Below are positions 16,701 to 17,212 of a DNA stretch of 17,212 nucleotides, piece by piece; the first letter of the stretch is position 1; each line of letters starts with the position of its first letter. The stretch covers positions 1 through 17,212 of the forward strand of contig WJKV01000111.1 of the NCBI GenBank assembly GCA_014728875.1, read 5' to 3'. Under the pieces are notes generated by a model. The model did not search any database. It saw only the letters and a program-made list of their open reading frames with translations, and was not told the DNA's origin. A program made the translations under genes and the position numbers. The stretch is from Candidatus Woesearchaeota archaeon (lineage in GTDB: Archaea; Nanobdellota; Nanobdellia; Woesearchaeales; WJKV01).

Positions 16701-17212
16701 GAGAGCTACATCAACCTGGCAGGATCATTTGCCATCAATAAATTTATAGACATGTTCAAGAAAGAACCTCTTGTGAGCAAAGAAACAGTGGATGCAGAAA
16801 AGAACAAACTGGATGCTCTCTTGGACCAGGTGGGTTTGAAAGGCTCGCCTGCTGCAGAGAAGACGTTCAGCCTGCTCGAACGCATCACGCAGGGGCTTGA
16901 AAAAGAATACTCAGTCGCAGAAAAAGTCAAATATCACGGTTTCACGCACGCAACAGAATTGTTCGAGTTCACTTTCAAGGCTTTGAGGAATGTAGAGGAA
17001 AAAGAAGGCATCAAGTTCAGCCCTGAATTCTATGAACTTGTCACAATCGCCACATTAGGGCACGATTTCGGATATTATGAAGAGGGAGAGGCAGGCACTA
17101 TAAAATTCAGGCACGAAGACAAGAGCAAAAGGATTATCGCAGACGAGCTCGGACTGGAGAACAGGGAGCAGGCTCTTGTCAATTACATGATCCTGGGCAC
17201 AGAGTTCAAGCA
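3..17212 (+). CDS. Giant multidomain protein, internal fragment open at both ends (SecA-like ATPase, HExxH peptidase, kinase-like and HD domains)
   Basis: One reading frame runs from base 3 to the window end, 5,736 full codons with no stop; bases 1-2 and 17211-17212 belong to split codons. The first in-frame ATG is at 99, but no convincing ribosome binding site precedes it and the frame is open upstream, so the real start probably lies outside. Translation gives a soluble-looking, Glu/Lys/Arg/Ala-rich protein with recognisable motifs along its whole length, which confirms that the frame is genuinely coding. Order: coiled coil, SecA-like ATPase, helical and Pro-rich linker, HExxH peptidase-like domain, coiled coil, two copies of a DTCC module, PI3/4-kinase-like domain, HD-like segment, helix-hairpin-helix plus HD-GYP-like domain, second HD domain. 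Arg codons are mostly AGA/AGG and ATA is frequent throughout, with no break in composition that would suggest a recent insertion. I know no named gene with this exact architecture. Coding status is near certain; the overall function is unknown. Confidence 0.96.
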   Translation, partial: MTRAELKRLTGNDYSPAEVRRINGELGKVPKLMKKAAKTKRQLHTFDLNKQKALENAQKEFDRAARAYEKARAEYETLRPEKIQQKIADWKTIKERVGRGELVQACAVCTIPEVNRRIGSLEGELTRSQTKAAVAERARTRKNLAEARNRMSTAMKRATAAELEWNKIAAAQKVERLTEEHDAIKRDRTISSEDKKAKLAEIRNAQVKEIDASLNILEHQWSTQQIGSSEYKATKTALNAQKQRLRTEADSLYTSIVQSAAKVIDGEFTTETDKKVLEAAERAMEARKKQLELKREADKNVQDKDLKQIKDRENALTAERIALDEMLLKQGKSKANSERIKEVNRELKELRDIKRELQEIRSELAEQPGAVERMELETRRAFLEERRAELKTEAELRAEHKTLRESLNKERPIEDARFNKMATDRASRLMAEEMNLIREKNEYWKKQYREGEISRETLREQQTILKNRFLDLEWSIKVAKGKTRANDIFKPDQLKDLTLGDKKAIIEEFEIISEGKVKTQRRMIDYEASSGEARRVYDRMIKDIAARDKVNTEKAKETFKKQIKDFNEYLESFEKSFDVYPESNQVRALLDAHGHSKLLIQAVTGFGKTAVFAPAMVAYELKMGAGRMVIHQPNADTRSREFSKLKEKFTEREKQLKENIDERLSRESVVDMNEVVELLKQGKTTEAQNLMSKARVIFSDPTTAHTLKKLMLETGHPAQKAANTIYKQMLRSSHLMDEAHLINKASDLQIAIKSVKQGTTAEGKRRVDMVERVTPALRRLGVKTVVDERGEPIGRFELDAERMFRSEYINEREAIRETNTKLKTRNAELETLNAELKKATEPAEISRLQERINRLEPEIRDLQKRAELLEKSRTERTQAETFSEEALREFREAFGKKPGEKFTAEETDFLKNLKDVLNWKEDANYKAYTDPVTGKKRPVPIGVQDRAAAPELSFGNPTVETLLHKLTIDAKRAELLNLKVSTESNRILYQEVLADIVNTGQKVVGMSATVMLEQSALEANFGFKTVISEAGFTRYASEAAYNKVARIMTGREIIKGVLEGRALEANLEGRVRRVDTVASERIGLSDLEILSIDGEYSARAEQVREWAAENAARGEATPDVLLVRDTDSASYIRYTKERGFAKGKGEKISAAEAENAILENWGRRVKVVTNEIEAVDFRTEYGIIENAMRGKTKAEVRTAFEEAVRRGEEIKREMKGEPRERINERVNKLRADGEFIIMEPKQIDFKVINTKNIEALEQALGRMRSSFDSLELVTVGKEAPATMEGVIREAMAKGLAQERINNVNYDVKQVDRVSIQTVRDLLDTVEKGGAGESILKELDKSKVSHSEGRDKLAESLETRLTEGVTSIEGRLQSESNFFKEFTARNEAARAEIYENNGRGRLKISTEELFDPATGKIKAQYEKHFSRDFLNLKGESQRRLLDLADYEPGKLDLTKTGEAKTFLEAKNFRELHEAIEVRRTGESYAEFTPGAKPDVVVRAESTAYERVTKTKDYRFRFGETEITPEMIRTSPELRADLISRYSNNINELRSLRENEANAEIDLSDVQDTYEALLNPDSAIERSAIGGTLLGLKFEMGAINQENKVILELMETADAMPRSEIDALRTQLEDLVPPNPEQLVEPFTEEIPPTIPERTNALGITVERTIRTPLVAVPGTIETVPRSVLAPLGEAGSGVERSIALSNQLLDTLAQPYDTAQVNRDLRRSRIGYNNALIAFNRLTPEQITPETRTELNQKLVDAGRVLDYAEQTLLSEQIAEYNNLMQQYEQTQTRAETISSVEALARIEEIREQTNAISDRLTIMPESDAKTTIETKINELTTQLENAQQAIEPVSAREDVEALPVVPEELPAPEITEAVPEIVESLEARVIQREVETLAPETIAESELPEAPMMGARVNSLANNYNEIVKSYEEGRITAEQAGRDIERLKANIEAVRTEVEVLPEENEFRQKFEAISSEIDKLEPAVAEIEEEITAPPAVEEEVPEEVPEEVPAPPEVAVPAIPAVPVEAVPAAVAAAELIEPIDPVSREEGLRAASEAEAFTTMINEMFVPDAKSAQYNRDAMLRQIAEAEREAWSILAQLGGIQGEDRYNEIIEEFQRAKDRLKAVRTSVEQRLPYEFRELPYSPSQAESGEVAIAVENRLIITTEAFEIAYNELSAPAARFDSEKTMAFAVKQTPTNAQLMNIRRRLEQRNIPEAEITETVEKLEKEGTRVLRDDDITMADVDYWDYHEILHGVWDTMTPEQQSEFAATVERVREELPSKLRNLPVVNYLTGNVEEFFVMAATTDRFPLTSKDLTRQDETIAKIIIGSPSLLDFLNTATYKEFTRRGREILHREMTLEKLKQQDAEQLAPSITDVKDPDTAEKSAVVQSIEQETRGRLPVGFNLQEFIRFNYERTKNLDNAMLRGLLTAGFELYQMPEQIDAMIESVTELPDVAAADFERVKSRLRTYADHINALRGLAEPKAGFNEFLRENSELFGKGGLYEEELALTNSLIAAERTTNEQLDAINALNNVIERENRDILELERTVELAQRTIKNYQARSNKLMEVALKIGEPPGLKRTLQNLDTKIGEMEDFIRENEEAIEQRKKERSAALKESTRLIRDRLIEGAAAYANAKRFFDRYKTTADRLTAVNQRYKELERQLRHRNFLLGLTDIQRQVIQALAVSAEEGTQILEQPADRFNIVDQEMVDNFITYLAKHGYEFKIEENAIPVGIIDKKYLDAIDGIQKRLPRLPEFGIRGSDNTLGPRLEETLADLMTPADADALTRLISNLVKNKDIIPILGAEGYSREALLSNTYIDLNNNVLDNYGLNVELISFIAASNWERLPEFLSPNTLMQWSELRAQNRIPEAGQLIRDKLKEEFFARMGYRQAEDATLPSVRSRIDAELERIQILRSAFDEEAEEINENLGRIASATRMGLGAMPDTLRQEFVNKEMRPRISSITDRVQESIPEASAEQKAREIIIDSIFRSDIDLQLLQTELKKTLPDVSTEIDIYIDFARTLESAQETRERLVLDEDFKEFYEQITEFHNQIKFYQRTTELEQDLEEISRIKEKKQRDSRLEVIILDLTGLESLYPDAVQTAANVNNRRLLLVEGAKAFLGQPIDNTVLDRILGEQPEYEAEIKEINRMRRPFNAVELKELEKEFLADKTHDNFEKIVKYLGDQFTVDQISGLEQGTRYILYDHYSQMVLNLESRFKEEYAPDTSLQMQKARANTLIIAGIPRDFVNHVATVYDIEGDTSKYTEYLKEKVELLPDEIAEASIKELTLLKAAALADHMIEQGLLSQEEALKQYNALLRDPRFDIDVFVRTMSEYVPGALNELNLKFAGYSKVYLPRDAYLIEEADMILYPETSIFDVLVNRDMLKKENYDKITKLLEQASSEVGMEDYSAFIERYTELLEKELETDPDFKDANERIFSFVFDSLEKQGALADKKVVFADTCCWSIPTHLEALFKLNRPDISAGSFYVSAYYEDPAVAFSEFIVKGTMTEKKQKMKITELENKLQPVQYRKESFFDETQPPLYDRAPNIGHDAINFFRSLHMGAIAKKAAPVAIAEAPVDVLRRKLRTVTEAEDIYYAVRDYVAAETGADEVAIANEINNYMLDVVDIPFEPAGVVKAVLDARQLLTDIRIRQYEEKGLPMFDAVRELSKTWTNLKEIASRRIEQETTPTEILPAALAGLERIDAKSLEKIIAKSTEKGLNWEGDPDNLRDHYKSLSELLADKSEFSEGQREELMETVRKTLRERGLSVPDAEEVLRKYEMRKFKLSPIVEVMEFMLEENPDSAYIGLPRDADMQLFALLLQHPELSDSVDSMLISRNTMSNPVYENLKTVITKVELALVERMPVDIEPKEGYRTMVAALKEKIAQLMEAPQDQAERNVQRLSQDLWEGMVKNKLYSSDAIEKGKVVFFDTCCFTYPIYLEALTQYFAETDADVVRDLKGRTLETKSYFWTTEGALPAETGVVSPAGAEYDFNVIEDMLVHTIIEEPTQVIDGIEQPAYDSEFVKNPQYTAITDGEKLMDAMLTIMVVQDLVAENKQRKEINEVVADAEKILPQEFAGLTELQEKLNNYLEDYSDIMLEAEIRRIRDLLTGVSRMLETTPEFAATGGMKKQYNLDEMDENGKRVWQPSGDYDYEGIGTHPIERLVNTKTGEEVLLKSGPLHTNVAEFVTQRFHKLADNPVADESIALYKGELRQIIQFLEGYESFSSDYPESFVIGTEEVELSPEVKKMLRKSALIDLLTLNYDRTVWNLMGKVDKEAPGPDIVLIDHGASFISRAQGGFKGFPETADLRQLEHILSNPESAYKGMDVNPEYTEMLDVVEGELVIKDETAMREALAELERITDEQIDAIVDAAFSEVPIEELEKNLKKATRRARNAIKYKTEEYKSILESEIALETLEKIEEEYYGDLRGYYKDALKNRRENIVNMIREKLAVPAAPVRAEAVPVEAVPEEVPPEVAVPEAEIPKVPVTTREGLERRLYELDSRLTIDPAWSAAEVYNHIVDTFASLQEFIRLSEQYARLPNTDVKNLNRVFGNIADKIAQAKTGDVLRLDQIMLKLRGLKALNSRLGHIQATEEMLTVFREAAESPELTGTEIGALQKFLVSMQATPDELPAELEGKGRTVEGVDNIRIYEAEVSDAEINEVISILKKSGKHIVENVEDEAELKKMLSGARKKYHIEVTGDVKYDQLGILLNNLHRDIVVNSHYADAKDRLVNSYSYEEINKVIADMINEGKIEEAAEIIESFSVSEQDKVKSVSRQIDEIRDLIDEIEVEIDETRRSQLTQELVNKFRTARRAITGHPKFEIAIMGEVLFNRLVRDAIERGQIDPEMLYTTIDVHDMGKGNMAAVERLLRENLDSAGKITPEKVSGLRHIIGNERDDKLRIYLRILGHPDTLITNKQLNTELENKLRAAPESELNTFAGILERLAEREVPATAEGIMENLKYVLEDARIQEKFGLGGDEVSGLETKADLTYLALRLVYLLSDNEIAAGAGFAEVDALNFEEVDALAEHAQLVTKVLKESERDIREKFVYTYGKKLEKPVAEEVLRIIYERLARAEDPKIATSDADVKKLQVLVEDAPLDMWERALDAEDYSRLMALKGRIDRLEPKVAASEEVSDQLLQEKAQARSKVQAEAEPAVAPPRMLALPAPAVVPALPFFDMHDELKRLGKPYDTMALERQGIISLDQLAETSPEKISMILGVTMFEANKIQIFAELRSLGLGEGELYIPDSALTEIAGRLAMLATFTNHYADARRMKRWLKELGYPETLQISALMHDIGKTGPYDILKDSQLVVADLADKSMADEIDVILELFGIEQAKPGITKQTKINTFIRKHFSRKEQKTIREKLARITNPFTGMPFDLKKDTMGNLWDSHTIWGIDTMKNSGVPEALWRPIARHHVTDLPAIESLPREARDLMQDLYVDSAEELNTEDKILLLLDKYDAFRRRSRKSHGEAVKILQIIASKSIYKEDPEFQGLLADKISKLKDEIITPLDLPKTSLASKAWDLAILPFKTMAKNYKRYGAAFIATGLLYRVGLYGATQNPLFAAYAPGESYINLAGSFAINKFIDMFKKEPLVSKETVDAEKNKLDALLDQVGLKGSPAAEKTFSLLERITQGLEKEYSVAEKVKYHGFTHATELFEFTFKALRNVEEKEGIKFSPEFYELVTIATLGHDFGYYEEGEAGTIKFRHEDKSKRIIADELGLENREQALVNYMILGTEFK
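1713..3890 (+). other. SecA-like DEAD/DEAH ATPase (SF2 helicase fold) domain
   Basis: Window residues about 571-1296. Motif I is AVTGFGKT at 602-609, preceded by a conserved-looking NQVRALLDAHGHSKLLIQ stretch. A motif Ia-like VIHQPNADTRSR follows at 629-640, and Walker B is DEAH at 737-740. After a long insertion come LYQEVLADIV (988-997) and VGMSATVM (1004-1011); this resembles the SecA stretch around ITYQxxF and GMTGTA. A helicase C-terminal half follows: DVLLVRDTDSA (1119-1129), then a motif VI-like QALGRMR at 1258-1264. The gap between DEAH and SAT fits the place where SecA carries its preprotein cross-linking domain. SecA pushes proteins through SecY using ATP. Here the domain lies inside a giant chain and lacks obvious SecA C-terminal features, so it is a divergent relative and not the housekeeping translocase. 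Substrate (protein or nucleic acid) is unknown. Confidence 0.8.
3891..5520 (+). other. Helical region of unknown function after the ATPase
   Basis: Window residues about 1297-1840. I recognise no catalytic motif. The first half mixes helix with some beta-prone stretches (for example YRFRFGETEITPEM near residues 1513-1526). A small glycine-rich patch, IGGTLLGLKFEMG (about 1584-1596), follows. A Pro-rich spacer around 1632-1680 (VPPNPEQL, IPPTIPERT, VPGTIETVP) then leads into another charged helical, possibly coiled-coil, segment (about 1690-1845). This is most likely scaffold or small helical domains joining the ATPase to the downstream peptidase-like domain. Confidence 0.5.
5523..6140 (+). 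other. Pro/Glu/Val-rich linkers flanking a short helix (linker 1)
   Basis: Window residues 1841-2046. Two low-complexity acidic Pro/Val blocks (about 1855-1908 and 1988-2040) flank a charged helix (about 1912-1980). The second block repeats EEVP, APP and PEVAVP-type units and ends in an Ala run. PVSARED at 1848-1854 opens the first block and PVSREEGL at 2041-2048 closes the second. Such sequence is normally disordered and acts as a flexible tether between folded domains. Similar blocks recur near bases 13342 and 15441. Confidence 0.7.
6141..6539 (+). other. Helical spacer before the peptidase-like domain
   Basis: Window residues about 2047-2180, an amphipathic helical stretch that follows the Pro-rich linker. 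No catalytic motif or known fold is recognisable. It is probably the N-terminal support of the following metallopeptidase-like domain or an independent small helical bundle. Confidence 0.4.
6540..7070 (+). other. HExxH metallopeptidase-like domain (gluzincin, MtfA/ATLF-like)
   Basis: Window residues about 2180-2356. The zinc-peptidase signature HEILH lies at 2246-2250 in the context WDYHEILHGVWDTM. About 43 residues later comes NVEEFFVMAATTDRF (2291-2305), with E2293/E2294 as candidates for the third zinc ligand. A HExxH helix followed by an E-E-F-F type helix is typical of the MtfA / anthrax-lethal-factor-like gluzincins, in which the second motif reads roughly EFFA. Predicted role: cleavage of a protein, possibly this chain itself or a partner or host protein; target and active state cannot be read from sequence. 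All key residues (H2246, E2247, H2250, E2293/E2294) are intact. The family assignment rests on motif and spacing only. Confidence 0.62.
7071..7439 (+). other. Helical region between peptidase-like domain and coiled coil
   Basis: Window residues about 2357-2479. Predominantly charged helix, with a more hydrophobic patch around 2421-2436 (LRGLLTAGFELYQMP). No motif recognised; probably a helical connector. Confidence 0.4.
7440..8010 (+). other. Second long coiled coil
   Basis: Window residues about 2480-2670. Continuous helix-forming sequence with regular Leu/Ile/Ala spacing and alternating acidic and basic residues (for example NNVIERENRDILELERTVEL near 2529-2548 and RYKELERQLRHR near 2653-2664). 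A single break, IGEPPGLKR (about 2571-2579), may be a turn that lets the helices fold back as a hairpin. No cysteine or catalytic residue pattern is seen. Confidence 0.65.
8011..9989 (+). other. Uncharacterised mostly helical region
   Basis: Window residues about 2671-3329. The frame is open and compositionally like its surroundings, but I recognise no family. A compact mixed segment at about 2671-2750 (TDIQRQVIQALAVSAEEG, then YLAKHGYEFKIEE) could be a small winged-helix-like domain; this is a guess. Residues about 2900-3085 are again strongly charged helix. Residues 3180-3330 look like a helical bundle that may belong to the N-terminal side of the following DTCC module, because the second copy also has a helical lead-in. 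Confidence 0.4.
9990..10701 (+). repeat. DTCC module, copy A of an internal domain duplication
   Basis: Window residues about 3330-3567. Landmarks in order: YLPRDA (3349-3354), PETSIFDVLVNRDM (3366-3379), KKVVFADTCCWSIPTHLEAL (3449-3468), then QPPLYD (3534-3539). The same landmarks recur in the same order about 450-475 residues later (copy B). A beta-strand-like VVF run followed by D-T and a helix LEAL suggests a Rossmann/HAD-type strand-loop-helix. The RDA ... R ... D-T set also recalls the RDG / SR / DxG motifs that I remember from HAD-like proteins linked to glycosyltransferases; this is low-confidence inference. Function unknown. The vicinal cysteines C3457-C3458 are two of only six cysteines in the fragment. 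Confidence 0.65.
10702..11339 (+). other. Helical spacer between the two DTCC modules
   Basis: Window residues about 3568-3779. A short Ala/Pro linker (KKAAPVAIAEAPVDVL, about 3562-3577) starts the spacer. Amphipathic helices follow, including a segment at about 3578-3660 and a charged one around 3690-3775. No known motif is visible. It may be the N-terminal helical part of copy B, equivalent to the helical sequence before copy A. Confidence 0.4.
11340..12165 (+). repeat. DTCC module, copy B of an internal domain duplication
   Basis: Window residues about 3780-4055. Landmarks: YIGLPRDA (3800-3807), PELSDSVDSMLISRNTM (3819-3835), GKVVFFDTCCFTYPIYLEAL (3919-3938), QPAYD (4011-4015). LPRDA to PE is 16 residues in both copies; LPRDA to DTCC is 105 in copy A and 122 here; DTCC to YD is 83-84 in copy A and 89-90 here. 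Conserved order with small indels indicates an old tandem duplication, not chance. Cysteines C3927-C3928 keep the vicinal pair. This copy lies directly before the kinase-like domain, so the two may form one functional unit. Biochemical role unknown. Confidence 0.65.
12360..12930 (+). other. Atypical kinase-like domain (PI3/PI4-kinase-like fold)
   Basis: Window residues about 4120-4310. The catalytic-loop candidate is NYDRTVWNLM at 4257-4266 (D4259, R4260, N4264). Fifteen residues later comes VLIDHGASF at 4279-4287, with D4282-H-G in the place of DFG/DNG. This D-R-x-x-x-N plus I-D-x-G pairing is the pattern of PI3/PI4-type and other atypical (HipA/Fam20C-like) kinases. Upstream, VLLKSG at 4168-4173 offers K4171 as an ATP-binding lysine, and NVAEF (4178-4182) gives a candidate partner glutamate E4181. 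Predicted role: phosphotransfer to a protein, lipid or small molecule. All candidate residues are present, so it may be active. The family call rests on motif recognition only, and the exact clan member cannot be fixed. Confidence 0.55.
12931..13340 (+). other. Helical tail after the kinase-like domain
   Basis: Window residues about 4311-4446. The first part may complete the kinase C-lobe. Residues about 4350-4446 are strongly charged helix, likely coiled coil, ending at the Pro/Val linker. No catalytic motif. Confidence 0.4.
13341..13463 (+). other. Pro/Glu/Val-rich linker 2
   Basis: Window residues 4447-4487. Made of VP, AP and EEVPPE units. It shares the exact strings PVEAVP (4459-4464) and PEVAVP (4469-4474) with linker 1 (2022-2027 and 2011-2016), and ends in PVTTREGL (4482-4489), similar to PVSREEGL after linker 1. 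Probably a disordered tether that separates the kinase-like half from the HD half. Confidence 0.7.
13464..14399 (+). other. Uncharacterised mixed alpha/beta and helical region
   Basis: Window residues about 4488-4799. A helical segment comes first (4488-4630). A possibly alpha/beta stretch (about 4640-4725, including IRIYEAEVSD and KKYHIEVTGDV) follows, then charged helix (4735-4800). No family recognised. Confidence 0.4.
14400..14721 (+). other. Divergent HD-like segment (HDMGKG)
   Basis: Window residues about 4800-4907. VHDMGKGN at 4851-4858 matches the central HD-x-G-K signature of HD phosphohydrolases. A histidine (H4814, in ITGHPKF) lies 38 residues upstream where the first metal ligand is expected, and H4886 (LRHIIG) is a possible downstream ligand. 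However, the rest of the segment does not show a clear HD-domain helix pattern. It may be a decayed or structurally divergent HD domain. It lies upstream of two clearer HD domains in the same chain. Confidence 0.4.
14722..15440 (+). other. Helical region before linker 3
   Basis: Window residues about 4908-5146. Amphipathic helices, with a moderately hydrophobic patch at 4987-4998 (LTYLALRLVYLL) and a charged tail. No recognised motif. Probably a helical bundle or scaffold. Confidence 0.4.
15441..15515 (+). other. Pro/Ala-rich linker 3
   Basis: Window residues 5147-5171, with units such as AEAEPAVAPP and LPAPAVVPALP. It is shorter and less acidic than the other two linkers but of the same kind, and lies directly before the helix-hairpin-helix and HD-GYP-like domain. 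Confidence 0.65.
15525..15720 (+). other. Helix-hairpin-helix-like small domain
   Basis: Window residues about 5175-5240. RQGIISLDQLAETSPEKISM (5193-5212), then ILGVTMFEANKIQIFAELRS (5213-5232), follow the familiar HhH pattern 'G-I-x-x-L-x-x-L-A ... G-V/I-x-x-x-x-A-x-K-I'. Such domains bind DNA non-specifically or mediate protein contacts. It adjoins the HD-GYP-like domain with little spacing and may orient it. Assignment by pattern only. Confidence 0.5.
15721..16500 (+). other. HD-GYP-like phosphohydrolase domain
   Basis: Window residues about 5241-5500. Metal-ligand candidates in order: H5263 (FTNHYADARR), H5290-D5291 in ALMHDIGKTG (5287-5296), H5388 (DSHTIWG), H5412-H5413 (ARHHV) and D5453/D5456 in LLDKYDAFRRRSR. 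The set H...HDxGK...H...HH...DxYDAxxxRR matches the HD-GYP branch of HD hydrolases, although the GYP tripeptide itself is absent (the equivalent stretch after HHV reads TDLPAIESLP). HD-GYP enzymes usually hydrolyse cyclic di-GMP or related cyclic nucleotides; substrate here is unknown. The ligand set is intact, so activity is plausible. Confidence 0.72.
16536..16780 (+). other. Short hydrophobic segment between the two HD domains
   Basis: Window residues about 5512-5593. YGAAFIATGLLYRVGLYGAT (5536-5555), then PLFAAYAPGESYINLAGSFA (5558-5577), form the most hydrophobic stretch in the fragment. A basic patch (KNYKRY) precedes it. It could be one or two short membrane or membrane-surface helices, but R5548 and the short length make a true transmembrane span uncertain. 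Confidence 0.35.
16881..17212 (+). other. Second HD phosphohydrolase domain, truncated by window end
   Basis: Window residues about 5627-5736. Motifs: KYHGFTHATEL (5643-5653), giving the first histidine pair; TLGHDFGYYEEG (5684-5695), giving the HD pair H5687-D5688; and FRHEDKS (5702-5708), giving H5704-E5705. This Y-H-x-x-x-H ... GHDxGY ... HE-x-x-S order is typical of eukaryotic-PDE-like and general HD-domain metal-dependent phosphohydrolases. It differs in motif detail from the HD-GYP-like domain upstream, so it is a separate module and not a simple repeat. The C-terminal part, including any last aspartate ligand, lies beyond the window. Confidence 0.7.

Noticed and set aside
16556..16741. 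A + strand open stretch of 61 codons in another frame
   Set aside because: Short, overlaps the main frame between the two HD domains, and lacks any motif.
1..17212. CRISPR array, tRNA, rRNA, riboswitch, insertion sequence or attachment site
   Set aside because: No regularly spaced direct repeats, cloverleaf sequence, transposase motif or terminal inverted repeats were seen, and the entire window is accounted for by the coding frame.
3..17212. Stop-codon reassignment as the reason for the long frame
   Set aside because: None of TAA, TAG or TGA occurs in the frame at all, so the standard code explains it without recoding; Trp is written TGG.

Overview
The whole 17.2 kb window is the interior of one giant protein-coding gene on the + strand. 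Codon by codon, the frame that starts at base 3 stays open to the last base: 5,736 complete codons without TAA, TAG or TGA. Neither the true start nor the stop lies in the window. There is no intergenic DNA, RNA gene, promoter, terminator, mobile element or CRISPR array. Residue numbers below are 'window residues': residue n is the codon that starts at base 3n.

Layout, N- to C-terminal. (1) Residues 1-570 are a charged coiled coil carrying a CxxC pair that resembles a zinc hook. (2) Residues 571-1296 are a SecA-like DEAD/DEAH ATPase with motifs AVTGFGKT, DEAH, GMSAT and QALGRMR, and a coiled coil inserted between the DEAH and SAT motifs. (3) A helical region and Pro/Glu/Val linkers follow, to about 2046. 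(4) Around 2181-2356 there is a HExxH metallopeptidase-like domain. (5) A second coiled coil (2480-2670) and a long unassigned helical region follow. (6) A module is present twice, marked by LPRDA, PExS, VVFxDTCC and QPxYD (about 3330-3567 and 3780-4055). (7) A PI3/PI4-kinase-like domain (NYDR...N...IDHG) spans about 4120-4310. (8) A second Pro/Val linker leads to a divergent HD-like segment (HDMGKG, 4800-4907). (9) A third linker leads to a helix-hairpin-helix plus HD-GYP-like domain (5175-5500). (10) After a short hydrophobic patch, a second HD phosphohydrolase domain is cut by the window end.

Organism: arginine is written mostly AGA/AGG, ATA is a common isoleucine codon, and the coding strand is purine rich. 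This fits an uncultivated lineage such as a DPANN archaeon (Woesearchaeota-like) or an Omnitrophota bacterium. Omnitrophota are known for giant proteins of this modular kind. The sequence alone does not decide between them.

How the parts may work together (inference): the protein joins a translocase-like motor, a peptidase, a kinase-like domain and several nucleotide phosphohydrolase-like domains with long coiled coils and flexible linkers. That would suit a very large surface, predation or host-interaction machine, or a polyprotein that is cut apart. Only six cysteines occur in the 5,736 residues, all as close pairs, and four of them sit in the duplicated DTCC motif.
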